64,000 nt of DNA, taken from NCBI RefSeq assembly GCF_000423185.1, contig NZ_AUHM01000009.1, positions 1 through 64,000 of the forward strand. Direction: 5' to 3'. A model generated the notes under the pieces. It was not told the origin of the DNA, did not search any database, and saw nothing but the letters and a program-made list of their open reading frames with translations. Shown here in pieces: positions 46,309 through 54,697 of the stretch. Within the stretch, counting starts at the first letter, position 1; the number at the start of each line of letters is the position of its first letter. Both the position numbers and the translations under genes were made by a program. The stretch is from Inquilinus limosus DSM 16000. Lineage in GTDB: Bacteria > Pseudomonadota > Alphaproteobacteria > DSM-16000 > Inquilinaceae.

Positions 46309-47459
46309 CCGGGCTGGCGCTGCGCCGCATCAGCAAGGCGTTCGGCGGCAACCGCATCCTGCAGGACGTCACCATCGAGGCGGCCCCGGGCGAGTTCATC
46401 GCCCTGGTCGGACCGTCCGGCTGCGGCAAGACCACCCTGCTGCGCATCGCCGCCGGGCTGGAGCATGCCGACACCGGATCGGTGCAGCTGGGCGACCGCG
46501 ACATCACCGCGCTGCGCCCGGCGGCGCGCGACATCGCCATGGTGTTCCAGTCGTACGCGCTGTACCCGCATCTGACCGCCGGGCAGAACATCGCCGTGCC
46601 GCTGGCGATGCGGCGCCTGTCGACGGCCCAGCGCCTGCCCTTCATCGGCACCCTGATGCCCGGCCAGCGCGCCCTGCGCGCGGAGATCCAGGCCCAGATG
46701 CGCGAGACCGCGGCCAGCCTGAAGATCGACCATCTGCTGGACCGCAAGCCGGGCCAGATGTCAGGCGGGCAGCGACAGCGCGTGGCCTTGGCCCGCGCGC
46801 TGGTACGCCGGCCCGCCGCCTTCCTGATGGACGAGCCCCTGTCGAATCTCGACGCCAACCTGCGGGTCCACACCCGCGGCGAGATCGTCGAACTGCACCG
46901 CCGCGCCAGCGTCACCACGCTCTACGTCACCCATGACCAGTCCGAGGCGCTGAGCATGGCCGACCGGGTGGCGGTGATGATGGGCGGCCGGCTGCTGCAA
47001 CTGGACAGCCCGGCAAAGGTCTATGCCGACCCGGCGCATGTCGAAGTCGCTCAGTTCATCGGCAGCCCGCGGATCAACCTGCTGCCCGCGGTTCTGGACG
47101 AGGCGCGCGCCGCCCGCATCGGCGGCCGGGTCCTGGTCGACGGCGTCGAGGCCGCGCCCGGCACGGCGGTGACGCTGGGGGTGCGGCCGGAGGCGCTGCG
47201 CTTCCTGATGCCGGGCCAGCCCGGCCTCACGGCGACGGTGCGCCGGCTGGAATTCCTGGGCTCCGAGCTGCTGGTCTTCCTGACCCTGGCCGAGGGCGCC
47301 GAGCTGGTCGCCAAGACCGCCCCGGCCCTGGCGGCCGAGCTAGCGCCCGGTGCCTCGGTCACCCTGGCGGTGGATGCGGCCGATGTCCTGGTCTTCGGCC
47401 CGGAGGGCGGCCGCCTGACGGTGGCGGCCACGCCGTTGCGGATCGCCGCCCATGGCTGA
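46305..47459 (+). CDS. ABC transporter ATP-binding protein (UgpC/MalK-type)
   Basis: A 384-residue ATPase with Walker A GPSGCGKTT (36-44), Q-loop MVFQSYALYPHLT, signature MSGGQRQRVALARAL, Walker B AFLMDEPLSNLDAN, H-loop YVTHDQSEAL and a C-terminal TOBE/MalK regulatory domain. A 20-residue insertion between Q-loop and signature (RLPFIGTLMPGQRALRAEI) is typical of some Ugp/MalK-like ATPases. It is coupled to the phosphoesterase upstream and overlaps the first permease gene by 8 bases. Confidence 0.92.
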   Translation: MTGLALRRISKAFGGNRILQDVTIEAAPGEFIALVGPSGCGKTTLLRIAAGLEHADTGSVQLGDRDITALRPAARDIAMVFQSYALYPHLTAGQNIAVPLAMRRLSTAQRLPFIGTLMPGQRALRAEIQAQMRETAASLKIDHLLDRKPGQMSGGQRQRVALARALVRRPAAFLMDEPLSNLDANLRVHTRGEIVELHRRASVTTLYVTHDQSEALSMADRVAVMMGGRLLQLDSPAKVYADPAHVEVAQFIGSPRINLLPAVLDEARAARIGGRVLVDGVEAAPGTAVTLGVRPEALRFLMPGQPGLTATVRRLEFLGSELLVFLTLAEGAELVAKTAPALAAELAPGASVTLAVDAADVLVFGPEGGRLTVAATPLRIAAHG

Positions 47460-48378
47460 TCTCGTTCTCGACGACGGCACCGCCCGCCGGGCCGCCCGGG
47501 CCGCGGCGCGGACGGAAGGCTTCGCCGCCTGGCGCCTGTCCGCCCCGGCGGTGCTGCTTATGGCGGCGCTGATCCTGGCCCCGACCCTGGCGGTGCTGGG
47601 CTTCAGCCTGACCGATTTCGAGCTCGGTTATGACGGCGTGCAGTTCATCGGCTTCGACAACTACGCCGAGCTACTGGGCGACCGCACCTTCCTGATCTCG
47701 CTGAAGAACACCGCGGTCTACACCGCCATCGTCACCCCGGCCTCGGTGCTGCTCGGCCTCGGCGTCGCGCTGCTGATCGAGGCAGAGACGCGCGGCCGCG
47801 CGCTGTTCCGCACTGTCTACTTCCTGCCCGTCGCCTCGCTGCTGGTGGCCATGGCCACGGTCTGGCAGTACCTGCTGCATCCCAGCATCGGCCCGGTGAA
47901 CGAGTTGCTGCGCCTCTTCGGCATCACCGGTCCGAACTGGCTGGGCGACAGCAAGACCGTGCTGCTGAGCCTGGCCCTGATCGGGGTGTGGCAGTCGGTC
48001 GGCTTCAACATGGTGCTGTTCCTGGCCGGGCTGACCGCGATCCCGCGCGAGCTGTACGCCGCCGCCGAGATCGACGGCGCCGCCAGCGCCTGGGACCGGT
48101 TCCGGCTGGTCACCTGGCCGATGCTGGGGCCGACCACGCTGTTCGTGATCACCATCAGCGTGGTCAATGCGGTGAAGGTGTTCGAGAGCGTCGGCACCCT
48201 GACCCAGGGCGGTCCGAACAAGGCGTCGGAGGTCCTGCTCTGGACCATCTACCAGGAAGGCTTCGTCTATCTCCGGGTCGGCTACGCCTCGGCGATGACG
48301 GTGGTGTTCCTGGCAGTATTGGTGGTGCTGATGCTGCTGCAGTACCGCGTCCTCGACCGCCGGGTGCACTACGCATGA
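47452..48378 (+). CDS. ABC transporter permease, UgpA/MalF-type
   Basis: A 308-residue inner-membrane permease with about six helices. The EAA loop is YAAAEIDGAASAWDRFRLVTWPMLGPTTLFV, and FRTVYFLPVASLLVAMATVWQYLL is characteristic of sugar/glycerol-3-phosphate permeases. The N terminus has a cytoplasmic extension of about 25 Arg/Ala-rich residues. It starts within the ATPase gene and ends in an ATGA overlap with the next permease gene. Confidence 0.92.
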   Translation: MADLVLDDGTARRAARAAARTEGFAAWRLSAPAVLLMAALILAPTLAVLGFSLTDFELGYDGVQFIGFDNYAELLGDRTFLISLKNTAVYTAIVTPASVLLGLGVALLIEAETRGRALFRTVYFLPVASLLVAMATVWQYLLHPSIGPVNELLRLFGITGPNWLGDSKTVLLSLALIGVWQSVGFNMVLFLAGLTAIPRELYAAAEIDGAASAWDRFRLVTWPMLGPTTLFVITISVVNAVKVFESVGTLTQGGPNKASEVLLWTIYQEGFVYLRVGYASAMTVVFLAVLVVLMLLQYRVLDRRVHYA

Positions 48379-49211
48379 TCGGCAGGCCCTGGACCCTTTT
48401 GCGGATCGTGCGCCTGGTCCTGCTGTCGGCCGGCGCCCTGGTCTTCGTCGCGCCCTATCTGTGGATGCTGTCGGTCGCGCTGAAGCCGCAGGACGAGATC
48501 TTCTCCTCCTCCCTGTCGCTGCTGCCGCAGCGCTGGGCACTGGTCGAGAACTTCACCAAGGCGCTGACCCGGGTGCCGATGGCGCAGATCCTGCTGAATG
48601 GTGTGATCGTCTGCGGCCTGATCCTGGTGCTGCAGGTGCTGGTGGCCGTGCCTTGCGCCTACGCCATGGCCAAGCTGCGCTTCCGCGGATCGCGGGCCAT
48701 GGTCACGATGATCATGCTGGGCCTCCTGGTGCCGATCCACGCCATCGCCCTGCCGATCTACGTCGCGCTGTCGGCCACCGGCACGCTGAACACCTATGTC
48801 GCGCTGGTGGCGCCCTTCACCATCTCGGTGTTCGGCATCTTCCTGTTCCTGCAGTTCTTCCGGGCGATGCCGGACGACCTGATCGCCGCGGCCCGGCTGG
48901 ACGGGATGTCGGAGCTGGCGATCGTCTGGCGCGTGATCGTGCCGAACGCCTGGCCGGCGATCACCGCCTTCGCGATCTTCTCGGTCGTCGCCCATTGGAA
49001 CGACCTGTTCTGGCCGCTGATCGTGGTCAGCGACACCGGGATGGCGACGCCGCCGCTGGGCCTGCTGTTCTTCCGCGCCGCCGAAGCCGGCGACGACTAC
49101 GGCGCTCTGATGGCGGCGACGGTGGTCGTCACCCTGCCGCTGGTCGCCGCCTTCCTGGCCGCCCAGCGCCGCTTCATCGAAGGCATCACCCTGACCGGGC
49201 TGAAGGGCTGA
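48375..49211 (+). CDS. ABC transporter permease, UgpE/MalG-type
   Basis: A 278-residue permease with six helices and the EAA loop DDLIAAARLDGMSELAIVWRVIVPNAWPAITAFAIF. The N terminus LSAGALVFVAPYLWMLSVALKPQDEIFSS is the usual MalG/UgpE start. ATG 48375 overlaps the previous stop. It is the second half of the heterodimeric channel. Confidence 0.92.
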   Translation: MIGRPWTLLRIVRLVLLSAGALVFVAPYLWMLSVALKPQDEIFSSSLSLLPQRWALVENFTKALTRVPMAQILLNGVIVCGLILVLQVLVAVPCAYAMAKLRFRGSRAMVTMIMLGLLVPIHAIALPIYVALSATGTLNTYVALVAPFTISVFGIFLFLQFFRAMPDDLIAAARLDGMSELAIVWRVIVPNAWPAITAFAIFSVVAHWNDLFWPLIVVSDTGMATPPLGLLFFRAAEAGDDYGALMAATVVVTLPLVAAFLAAQRRFIEGITLTGLKG

Positions 49212-49243
49212 CCCGGTCGCATTTCTTCCAGAGAGGGGCAAAC

Positions 49244-50509
49244 GTGAGACTGATCCGAACCGCGCTGGCGGGCATGGCGCTGGCGGCCGCGATGACCGGC
49301 GCCGCGCAGGCCGAGACCACCCTGACCGTCCACTACCCGATGCCGGGCTTCTTCAAGGACGTGATGGACACGATCTCGCAGAAGTTCATGGCCGAGCATC
49401 CGGACATCAAGATCGTCTTCGCCAGCCCGTCGCCGACCTATGAGGACGGGCTGCAGCAGATCCTGCGCCAGGCCGGTACCGCGGAGATGCCGGACATCAC
49501 CTTCATCGGCCTGAACCGGCTGCGGGTGGTGGCGGAGCGCGGCATCTCGGTCGACCTCAAGCCCTTCATCGAGAAGGACGGCCACATGGCCGAGCAGGGC
49601 TTCAGCGACCACATCCTGGGCCTGGCCCAGTTCGGCGGGCAGCAGGCCGGGCTGGCCTTCGCCACCTCGAACCCGATCATGTACTACAACGCCGACCTGG
49701 TGCGGAAAGCCGGCGGCGACCCGGACACGCCGCCCAAGACCTGGGACGAGGTCCTGGCGCTCGGCGCCAAGATCAAGGCGCTGGGCGACGGCGTCGACGG
49801 CATCGACTTCCGCTGGCAGGGCGACGACTGGATGTTCAGCGCCCTCCTGTTCGGTGCCGGCGGCGAGATGCTGTCGCCGGACGAGAAGAAGGTCGCCTTC
49901 GACGGGCAGGAGGGGCTGGCCGCCTTCACCCTGGTCCAGCGCATGGTGACGGAGGGCGGCATGCCGGTCTTCACCAAGTCGGCCGGCGAGCAGGCCTTCG
50001 TCGCCGGCAAGGTCGGCTTCGCCTTCCAGACCACCGGCGCGCTGCGCAACACCATCAAGAATGTCGGCGATAAGTTCGAGCTGCGCACGGCGCCGATCCC
50101 GCTGCTGGACCCGGCCAAGGGCCAGCTGCCGACCGGCGGCAACGCGGCGGTGATGCTGACCCGCGACCCGGCCAAGCAGGAGGCGGCGTGGGAGTTCATC
50201 AAGTTCGCCGCCGGCCCCTATGGCGCCTCGGTGGTGGTGCCGGGCACCGGCTATGTCCCGAACAACGAGCTGGCGGCGAAGTCGCCCGAATATCTCGGCG
50301 ACTTCTATGCCAAGAACCCGCTGTTCCGCGCCGGGCTGGAGCAGATGCCGAAGATGCGGCCCTGGTACGCCTTCCCCGGCAGCAACGGCGTGAAGGTGAC
50401 CCAGACCATCGTCGACAACCTGTCGCGGGTGGTGGAGCAGAGCGCGACGCCGGAGGAGGCCCTGGCCGACGCCGCCGACGAGGTGCAGAAGCTGCTGCCG
50501 CGGCGCTGA
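49244..50509 (+). CDS. ABC transporter extracellular solute-binding protein (UgpB-type)
   Basis: A 421-residue periplasmic binding protein of solute-binding family 1. Signal peptide is at 1-23 (LAGMALAAAMTGAAQA, cleavage before ETTLTVHYP). The domain resembles UgpB (TFIGLNRLRVVAERGISVDLKPFI, KTWDEVLALGAKIKALG, YGASVVVPGTGYVPNNELAAKSPEYL). Position and class suggest a glycerol-3-phosphate or glycerophosphodiester ligand, but sugars cannot be excluded. The GTG start follows GAGAGGGG. The gene is last in the operon and is followed by a terminator. Confidence 0.9.
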   Translation: MRLIRTALAGMALAAAMTGAAQAETTLTVHYPMPGFFKDVMDTISQKFMAEHPDIKIVFASPSPTYEDGLQQILRQAGTAEMPDITFIGLNRLRVVAERGISVDLKPFIEKDGHMAEQGFSDHILGLAQFGGQQAGLAFATSNPIMYYNADLVRKAGGDPDTPPKTWDEVLALGAKIKALGDGVDGIDFRWQGDDWMFSALLFGAGGEMLSPDEKKVAFDGQEGLAAFTLVQRMVTEGGMPVFTKSAGEQAFVAGKVGFAFQTTGALRNTIKNVGDKFELRTAPIPLLDPAKGQLPTGGNAAVMLTRDPAKQEAAWEFIKFAAGPYGASVVVPGTGYVPNNELAAKSPEYLGDFYAKNPLFRAGLEQMPKMRPWYAFPGSNGVKVTQTIVDNLSRVVEQSATPEEALADAADEVQKLLPRR

Positions 50510-50546
50510 ACGGCCTGCACTCCATCTCGAATCGCCGCTAAACAGA

Positions 50547-50583
50547 GAAGGGGCCGAACACCCGTCCGGCCCCTTCCGCTTTT
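50547..50583 (+). terminator. terminator of the phosphoesterase/ABC operon
   Basis: GAAGGGGCCG and CGGCCCCTTC form a perfect 10-base stem with a 10-base loop, followed by CGCTTTT. It lies 37 bases after the solute-binding protein stop and just before the acetyltransferase gene. Confidence 0.75.
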
Positions 50584-50596
50584 GGGGTCAGTGCCC

Positions 50597-51334
50597 ATGT
50601 CCGCCGACGACATCGCCTGGAGAGTGGAGGAAGCCTGCCAGAACGCCTGGCCCTCGCCGCGGCAGGTGCTGCTGGGCGGCTGGCTGCTGCGGGCCTCCGG
50701 CGGCGCCACGCGACGCACCAACTCGGTGAATCCACTGCGAAGCGGGTCACATGACCCGAGCGGGATCATCGCCGCGGCCGAGAGCATCTATCGCGGCCTC
50801 GGCCGGCCGGCCATTTTCCGGGTCCCGTCGATCGCCGCGGACATGGACGGCCCGCTGGAGCGGCAGGGCTATGCCGCCGAGACCGAGACCACCACCCTGC
50901 TGGCGGATCTGGCCGATCATCGGCCGCGAGACTGCGCGAAGATCGAATTGACGGACCAGCCTGGCGAGGACTGGCTCGCGCTGCGGTCCGACCCGGCTGA
51001 TCCCGTCTTCCGCTGCATGCTCGACAGTATCGTCCTGCCGAAGGTCTTCGCGGCCTGCCGGATCGACGGCCAAGTGGTGGCGAAGGCCTACGGCGTCGTG
51101 CATGACAGGCTGCTGGTGGTGGAATCCGTCGCCACCCATCCCGAGCATCGGCAACGCGGATATGGTTCGCGGACCGTCGGCCATCTGATGGATTGGGCCC
51201 TGACCCAGGGCGCCGGAGGCGCCTGCCTGCAGGTGGTGGCCGACAACACACCGGCCCTGGCGCTCTACGCGTCGCTCGGTTTCCGCACGGAGCTGTATCG
51301 CTATCACTACCGCAGCAAGGACACGGCCGGCTGA
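50597..51334 (+). CDS. GNAT-family N-acetyltransferase
   Basis: A 245-residue protein whose C-terminal half is a GNAT fold: LLVVESVATHPEHRQRGYGSRTVGHLMDWAL contains the acetyl-CoA pyrophosphate loop (QRGYGS), and NTPALALYASLGFRTELYRYHYR is the usual C-terminal motif B. The first 120 residues form a second domain present in the GNAT/ArgA-like family with N-terminal NAT-like half (PRQVLLGGWLLRASGGATRRTNSVNPL). The substrate is unknown. ATG 50597 is chosen over an in-frame TTG overlapping the terminator tail. Confidence 0.82.
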   Translation: MSADDIAWRVEEACQNAWPSPRQVLLGGWLLRASGGATRRTNSVNPLRSGSHDPSGIIAAAESIYRGLGRPAIFRVPSIAADMDGPLERQGYAAETETTTLLADLADHRPRDCAKIELTDQPGEDWLALRSDPADPVFRCMLDSIVLPKVFAACRIDGQVVAKAYGVVHDRLLVVESVATHPEHRQRGYGSRTVGHLMDWALTQGAGGACLQVVADNTPALALYASLGFRTELYRYHYRSKDTAG

Positions 51335-51357
51335 CCAGACGCCGAACCTGACCTCTT

Positions 51358-51440
51358 CGTCATCGCGAGGAGCGAAGCGACGTGGCGATCCAGCGGCTCG
51401 ATCTCTGGATGGCCACGCCCCTTCGGGGCTCGCCATGACG
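51358..51440. repeat. interspersed palindromic repeat, copy 2
   Basis: An 83-base element beginning CGTCATCGCGAGGAGCGAAG and ending GGGCTCGCCATGACG. It is the reverse-orientation counterpart of the element at 322-405, with the same inverted ends and an internal GCCCC/GGGGC hairpin. It sits between the convergent acetyltransferase and SRPBCC genes. Confidence 0.75.
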
Positions 51441-51487
51441 GTTCTGGGTTTCGGGCGGGTGGCATACGGGCACCACCCGCACTCTCT

Positions 51488-51958
51488 TCAGATCTTCGCC
51501 ACGAGTTCCGCCAGCTGGTCGGCGCACTGGCCCCAGCCTTCGTGGAAGCCCATCTTCTCGTGCTCCTCTCGGTCGGCAACGGTCCAGTGCAGCGCCCGGG
51601 CCGTGTAGCGGGTCTTCCCGCCCTCGTCCTCGAAGGTGATGATGCCGGTGAAGAACGGCTTCTCCGACGGTTCCCAGGCCTTGGTATAGGCGTCGGTGAA
51701 GACCAGCCTCTCGTTCTTGATGATCTCGAGATAGACGCCCCGGTTCGGGAACTCGTTGCCCTCCGGGCTGCGCATCACGATCAGGTTGGAGCCGCCCGGA
51801 CGCAGATCGACCTCGATCACCGGGGTGGTCCAGGGCCGCGGTACGAACCACTGCTTCATCAGCTCGGGCTCGGTCCAGGCGCGGAACAGCTTCTCGCGAG
51901 GCGCGTCGATCAGGCGGGTCAGGACGAGCTCGCGGTCGGAGGCGGGGGTGGCGGTCAC
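51488..51958 (-). CDS. SRPBCC (AHSA1-like) domain protein
   Basis: A 156-residue START/Bet v1-like protein of the activator-of-Hsp90 ATPase homologue 1 family. Typical regions are LVLTRLIDAPREKLFRAWTEPELMKQWF, WTTPVIEVDLRPGG and HEKMGFHEGWGQCADQLAELV. The family binds hydrophobic ligands; a specific role cannot be assigned. GTG 51958 is chosen because AGGAG lies 7 bases upstream and the product then starts at the domain boundary. The HxlR-type regulator gene lies 88 bases upstream on the same strand and may control it. Confidence 0.87.
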   Translation of the reverse strand: MTATPASDRELVLTRLIDAPREKLFRAWTEPELMKQWFVPRPWTTPVIEVDLRPGGSNLIVMRSPEGNEFPNRGVYLEIIKNERLVFTDAYTKAWEPSEKPFFTGIITFEDEGGKTRYTARALHWTVADREEHEKMGFHEGWGQCADQLAELVAKI

Positions 51959-52046
51959 GGAGGATCTCCTGGTTTGAGCGTTTGATGCCCCAAGGACGGG
52001 CCCCCCGCCGCGGTTCCGACACGGCCTCGAAAAAATTTGTGCCGGC

Positions 52047-52541
52047 TCAGCCGGCGGCACGGACCGCCAGGAAGGCCTCGCGCAGCCGTTCGGCGACGGT
52101 CGGGCCGCTGCGCCGGCGCGGCTGGCCGAGATGGGTGCTGCGCAGATCGTCCATGAACTCGTCCCATAGCGCCGGCCCGCCCTCCTCCAGCAGCTGGGCG
52201 CGGATCGACAGGTCGCGGGTGGCCGGCATGTGGCGGCGGCCCCAGGCGCCCATATGGGCCAACAGCGGCACCAGCTGGATCGCCTTCTCGGTCAGGCTGT
52301 AGATCGCCTTCTGCTTGTGGCTCTCATCGTCGGTGCGGGTCAGGAACCCGGCCTCGGTCAGGCGCTTCAGCCGGTCGGCCAGGATGTTGGAGGCGATCCC
52401 CTCCTCCGACTGGGTCAGCAGCTCCCGGAAGTGCCGCCGGTCGCCGAACATGATGTCTCGGATCACCAGCAGGCTCCAGCGGTCGCCCAAGGCTTCGAGG
52501 GTCAGATTGATCGGACAGCCGGATCGCGGTTCGCTGCTCAT
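52047..52541 (-). CDS. HxlR-family regulator 1
   Basis: A 164-residue winged-helix regulator of the HxlR family (GCPINLTLEALGDRWSLLVIRDIMFGDRRHFRELL, then EEGIASNILADRLKRLTEAGFLTR). The cysteine near the N terminus (GCPI) is the redox-sensing position in YodB/HypR-type members, so it may respond to electrophiles or oxidants. A C-terminal extension of about 60 residues is unusual but not unique. ATG 52541 has GGAG 9 bases upstream. It is divergent from a dihydrofolate-reductase-like gene, with direct repeats in the shared 99-base gap. Confidence 0.88.
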   Translation of the reverse strand: MSSEPRSGCPINLTLEALGDRWSLLVIRDIMFGDRRHFRELLTQSEEGIASNILADRLKRLTEAGFLTRTDDESHKQKAIYSLTEKAIQLVPLLAHMGAWGRRHMPATRDLSIRAQLLEEGGPALWDEFMDDLRSTHLGQPRRRSGPTVAERLREAFLAVRAAG

Positions 52542-52568
52542 TCGGGGTCGCTCCTTTTCCGCTTGCAA

Positions 52569-52617
52569 TATGCAATCAGAATGGATAGAACGCAACCAGT
52601 TGCTGTATACAATCAGA
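52569..52617. promoter_or_regulatory. direct repeats in the HxlR/DHFR-like divergent gap
   Basis: TATGCAATCAGA (52569-52580) and TATACAATCAGA (52606-52617) are 37 bases apart, with the small palindromes GCAAC-CA-GTTGC and TGTATACA between or within them. They are candidate HxlR binding sites controlling both divergent genes. Confidence 0.5.
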
Positions 52618-52640
52618 TAAAAGCAACCCGGAGGACACCC

Positions 52641-53216
52641 ATGCGCAAGGCCATCCTGTCGATGTTCATCAGCCTGGACGGCTACATCAACGGGCCGAAG
52701 GGGGAGTTCGTGCCGCCGCAATGGTCGGACGACCTGGCGACGCACTGGTCCGGCTATGCCCTGGAGCGGGCCGGGCACCTGCTCTACGGCCGGGTCAACT
52801 TCCTGTTCAACAAGACGTTCTGGGAGCCGGCGGCGATCGACCCGAGCAGCCCGGCGGCCGGCATTCCCTGGGCCCAGGTGATGAACCGGCTGCCCAAGAC
52901 CGTGTTCTCGACCACGCTGACCGGCGATCCCGGCTGGAACGGCACGGTGGTGCGCGACGACCTGGAGAGTGCCATCGCGCGGCTGAAGGCGGAGGGCGAG
53001 GGAGACCTGTTCATGTTCGGCGGCGCCGGCATCGCCCAGAGCTTCGTCGCCCGCGACCTGTTCGACGAGTACCGGCTGATGGTGACGCCGACCCTGTTCG
53101 GCGACGGCAAGCGGCTGTTCGAACCGGGCTTCGACCGCATCGACCTCGAGCTGATCGAGACCCGGCCGCTCGACACCGGCGCCGTGATCCTGCACTACCG
53201 GCGAGAGCGCGGCTGA
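52641..53216 (+). CDS. dihydrofolate reductase-fold protein (RibD_C family)
   Basis: A 191-residue protein of the bacterial bifunctional deaminase-reductase C-terminal (RibD_C, YyaP/YwjB-like) family. Visible regions are ILSMFISLDGYINGP, AGHLLYGRVNF, FMFGGAGIAQSFVARDLFDEYRLMVTPTLFGDGKRLF. It probably binds NAD(P)H, and the substrate is unknown. The ATG follows GGAGG. It is divergent from and probably regulated by the adjacent HxlR protein. Confidence 0.88.
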   Translation: MRKAILSMFISLDGYINGPKGEFVPPQWSDDLATHWSGYALERAGHLLYGRVNFLFNKTFWEPAAIDPSSPAAGIPWAQVMNRLPKTVFSTTLTGDPGWNGTVVRDDLESAIARLKAEGEGDLFMFGGAGIAQSFVARDLFDEYRLMVTPTLFGDGKRLFEPGFDRIDLELIETRPLDTGAVILHYRRERG

Positions 53217-53222
53217 GCCTTC

Positions 53223-54203
53223 CTACGGGATGAGCACGATCTTGCCGGTGCTCTTGCGATCCTCCAGCGCCCGGTGCGCCTCGGCGGCCTGGTCCAGACG
53301 ATAGCGGCCGCCCTGGACTACCCGCAGCGCGCCGGACGCGGCCAGGGCGAACAGCTCCGCCAGATCGGCCCGCAGGCCGTCGGGCGTCAGCAGCGGCAGC
53401 AGAGCGAAACCCCTCAGGGACTGGTTCCCGAGGATCATGTTTTCCAGATCGGCCGCCCCGAGCTCGAACCGGCCCAGCGCGCCGAACACCAGCTCGCCAC
53501 CCGGCGCCAACGCGTCGAGGCAGGCCCCGGTCACGGCGCCCCCGACCGTATCGTAGGCGATGTCAACGCCCGCACCGCCGGTCGCGTCGTGGACCTGGGC
53601 GGCCCAGCCGGGCTCGCCATAATCGATGCATAGATCCGCCCCGAGGCTGCGGGCGACATCCAGCTTCGCCCGCCCGCCCGCCGCAGCGATCACCCGCTCC
53701 GCGCCGGCACGCCGAGCCAACTGCAGCAGCAGCGAGCCGACGCCGCCGGCCGCGGCGGTGACCAGCACCGTTCGCCCGCGAGGCGGACTCCGCCGAACCA
53801 GATGCAGCGCCGACAGGCCCTGCACCAGCAGCGCCGCGGAATCCTCGAAGGACAGACCGTCGGGCAGCGGCACGACGGAGACGGCGTCGACGGAGACGTA
53901 CTCGACATAGCCGCCGGTGGGCCGGCCGATCGCGAACATCGGCACCGCGACCCGCGCATCGATCAGCGCCACATCGCCCCCTTCCCCCACCGCCTCGACC
54001 TCTCCCGCCACCTCGACACCCGGGACCATCGGCAGCTCGGGCGTCACGGCATAGAGGTTCCGGCGCAGCAGCGTCTCGAAATAGTTCACCCCGGCGGCGC
54101 GCACCCGGACCAGCACCTCGCCGGGACCGGGCCGCGGGGTTGGAAGATCAACAACTTCAAGCACCTCGGGCCCGCCGAAGCGGCTGAACTGGACGGCTTT
54201 CAT
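53223..54203 (-). CDS. zinc-independent quinone oxidoreductase / MDR-family dehydrogenase
   Basis: A 326-residue medium-chain dehydrogenase/reductase of the QOR type. The NADPH-binding motif is AAGGVG (151-156), within RTVLVTAAAGGVGSLLLQLARR. The N-terminal GroES-like domain begins MKAVQFSRFGGPEVLEVVDLPTP. Catalytic zinc ligands of alcohol dehydrogenases are absent. It reduces quinones or enones with NADPH in characterised homologues. It is divergent from a second HxlR gene, an arrangement found for electrophile-responsive quinone reductases. Confidence 0.9.
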   Translation of the reverse strand: MKAVQFSRFGGPEVLEVVDLPTPRPGPGEVLVRVRAAGVNYFETLLRRNLYAVTPELPMVPGVEVAGEVEAVGEGGDVALIDARVAVPMFAIGRPTGGYVEYVSVDAVSVVPLPDGLSFEDSAALLVQGLSALHLVRRSPPRGRTVLVTAAAGGVGSLLLQLARRAGAERVIAAAGGRAKLDVARSLGADLCIDYGEPGWAAQVHDATGGAGVDIAYDTVGGAVTGACLDALAPGGELVFGALGRFELGAADLENMILGNQSLRGFALLPLLTPDGLRADLAELFALAASGALRVVQGGRYRLDQAAEAHRALEDRKSTGKIVLIP

Positions 54204-54301
54204 GACCTCACCTGGCGTTGGACAGCGTGAGGCGCCTTTTGCCAGTATGCCGCCTGGCGGCTCTACACACCCTTTCGTTCCATACTGACCAGAAGGTGAC
54301 C

Positions 54302-54697
54302 ATGGCCGAGACGATCAAGCGGTTGCCGGTGCTGCCGGTGGAACGCGCCTTCAAGGTGATCGGCGGCCGTTGGAAGGCGGTCATCCTCTACCACCTGTTC
54401 GACGGCCCTCGGCGGCTGTCGCAGCTCAAGCGGTCACTGCCCGAGATCAGCCAGAAGGTGCTGATCCAGCAGCTGCGCGAGATGGAGGAGCATGGCCTGG
54501 TCCATCGCGAGATCTTCCGCCAGGTGCCGCCACGGGTGGATTATTCGGCCACGGCGCTGGGGCTGAGCCTGGAACCGGTGCTGCGCGCGCTGTGCGACTG
54601 GGGCCAACGCCACGCCGCCGCGCTGGACGAGCTGGACCGCCTGGCCGAATGCCGCCTGCGGCCCGCGCAGCCCGCGGATGCCTCGTCCGCGGCCTAA
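54302..54697 (+). CDS. HxlR-family regulator 2
   Basis: A 131-residue HxlR regulator (LPVERAFKVIGGRWKAVILYHLFDGPRRLSQLKRSLPEISQKVLIQQLREMEEHGLVHREIF). It lacks the N-terminal cysteine of regulator 1, so its sensing differs; cysteines are near Cys117 and the C-terminal helix. ATG 54302 follows AGAAGGTG. It is divergent from the quinone oxidoreductase gene, its probable target. The stop overlaps that of the convergent Lrp gene. Confidence 0.88.
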   Translation: MAETIKRLPVLPVERAFKVIGGRWKAVILYHLFDGPRRLSQLKRSLPEISQKVLIQQLREMEEHGLVHREIFRQVPPRVDYSATALGLSLEPVLRALCDWGQRHAAALDELDRLAECRLRPAQPADASSAA

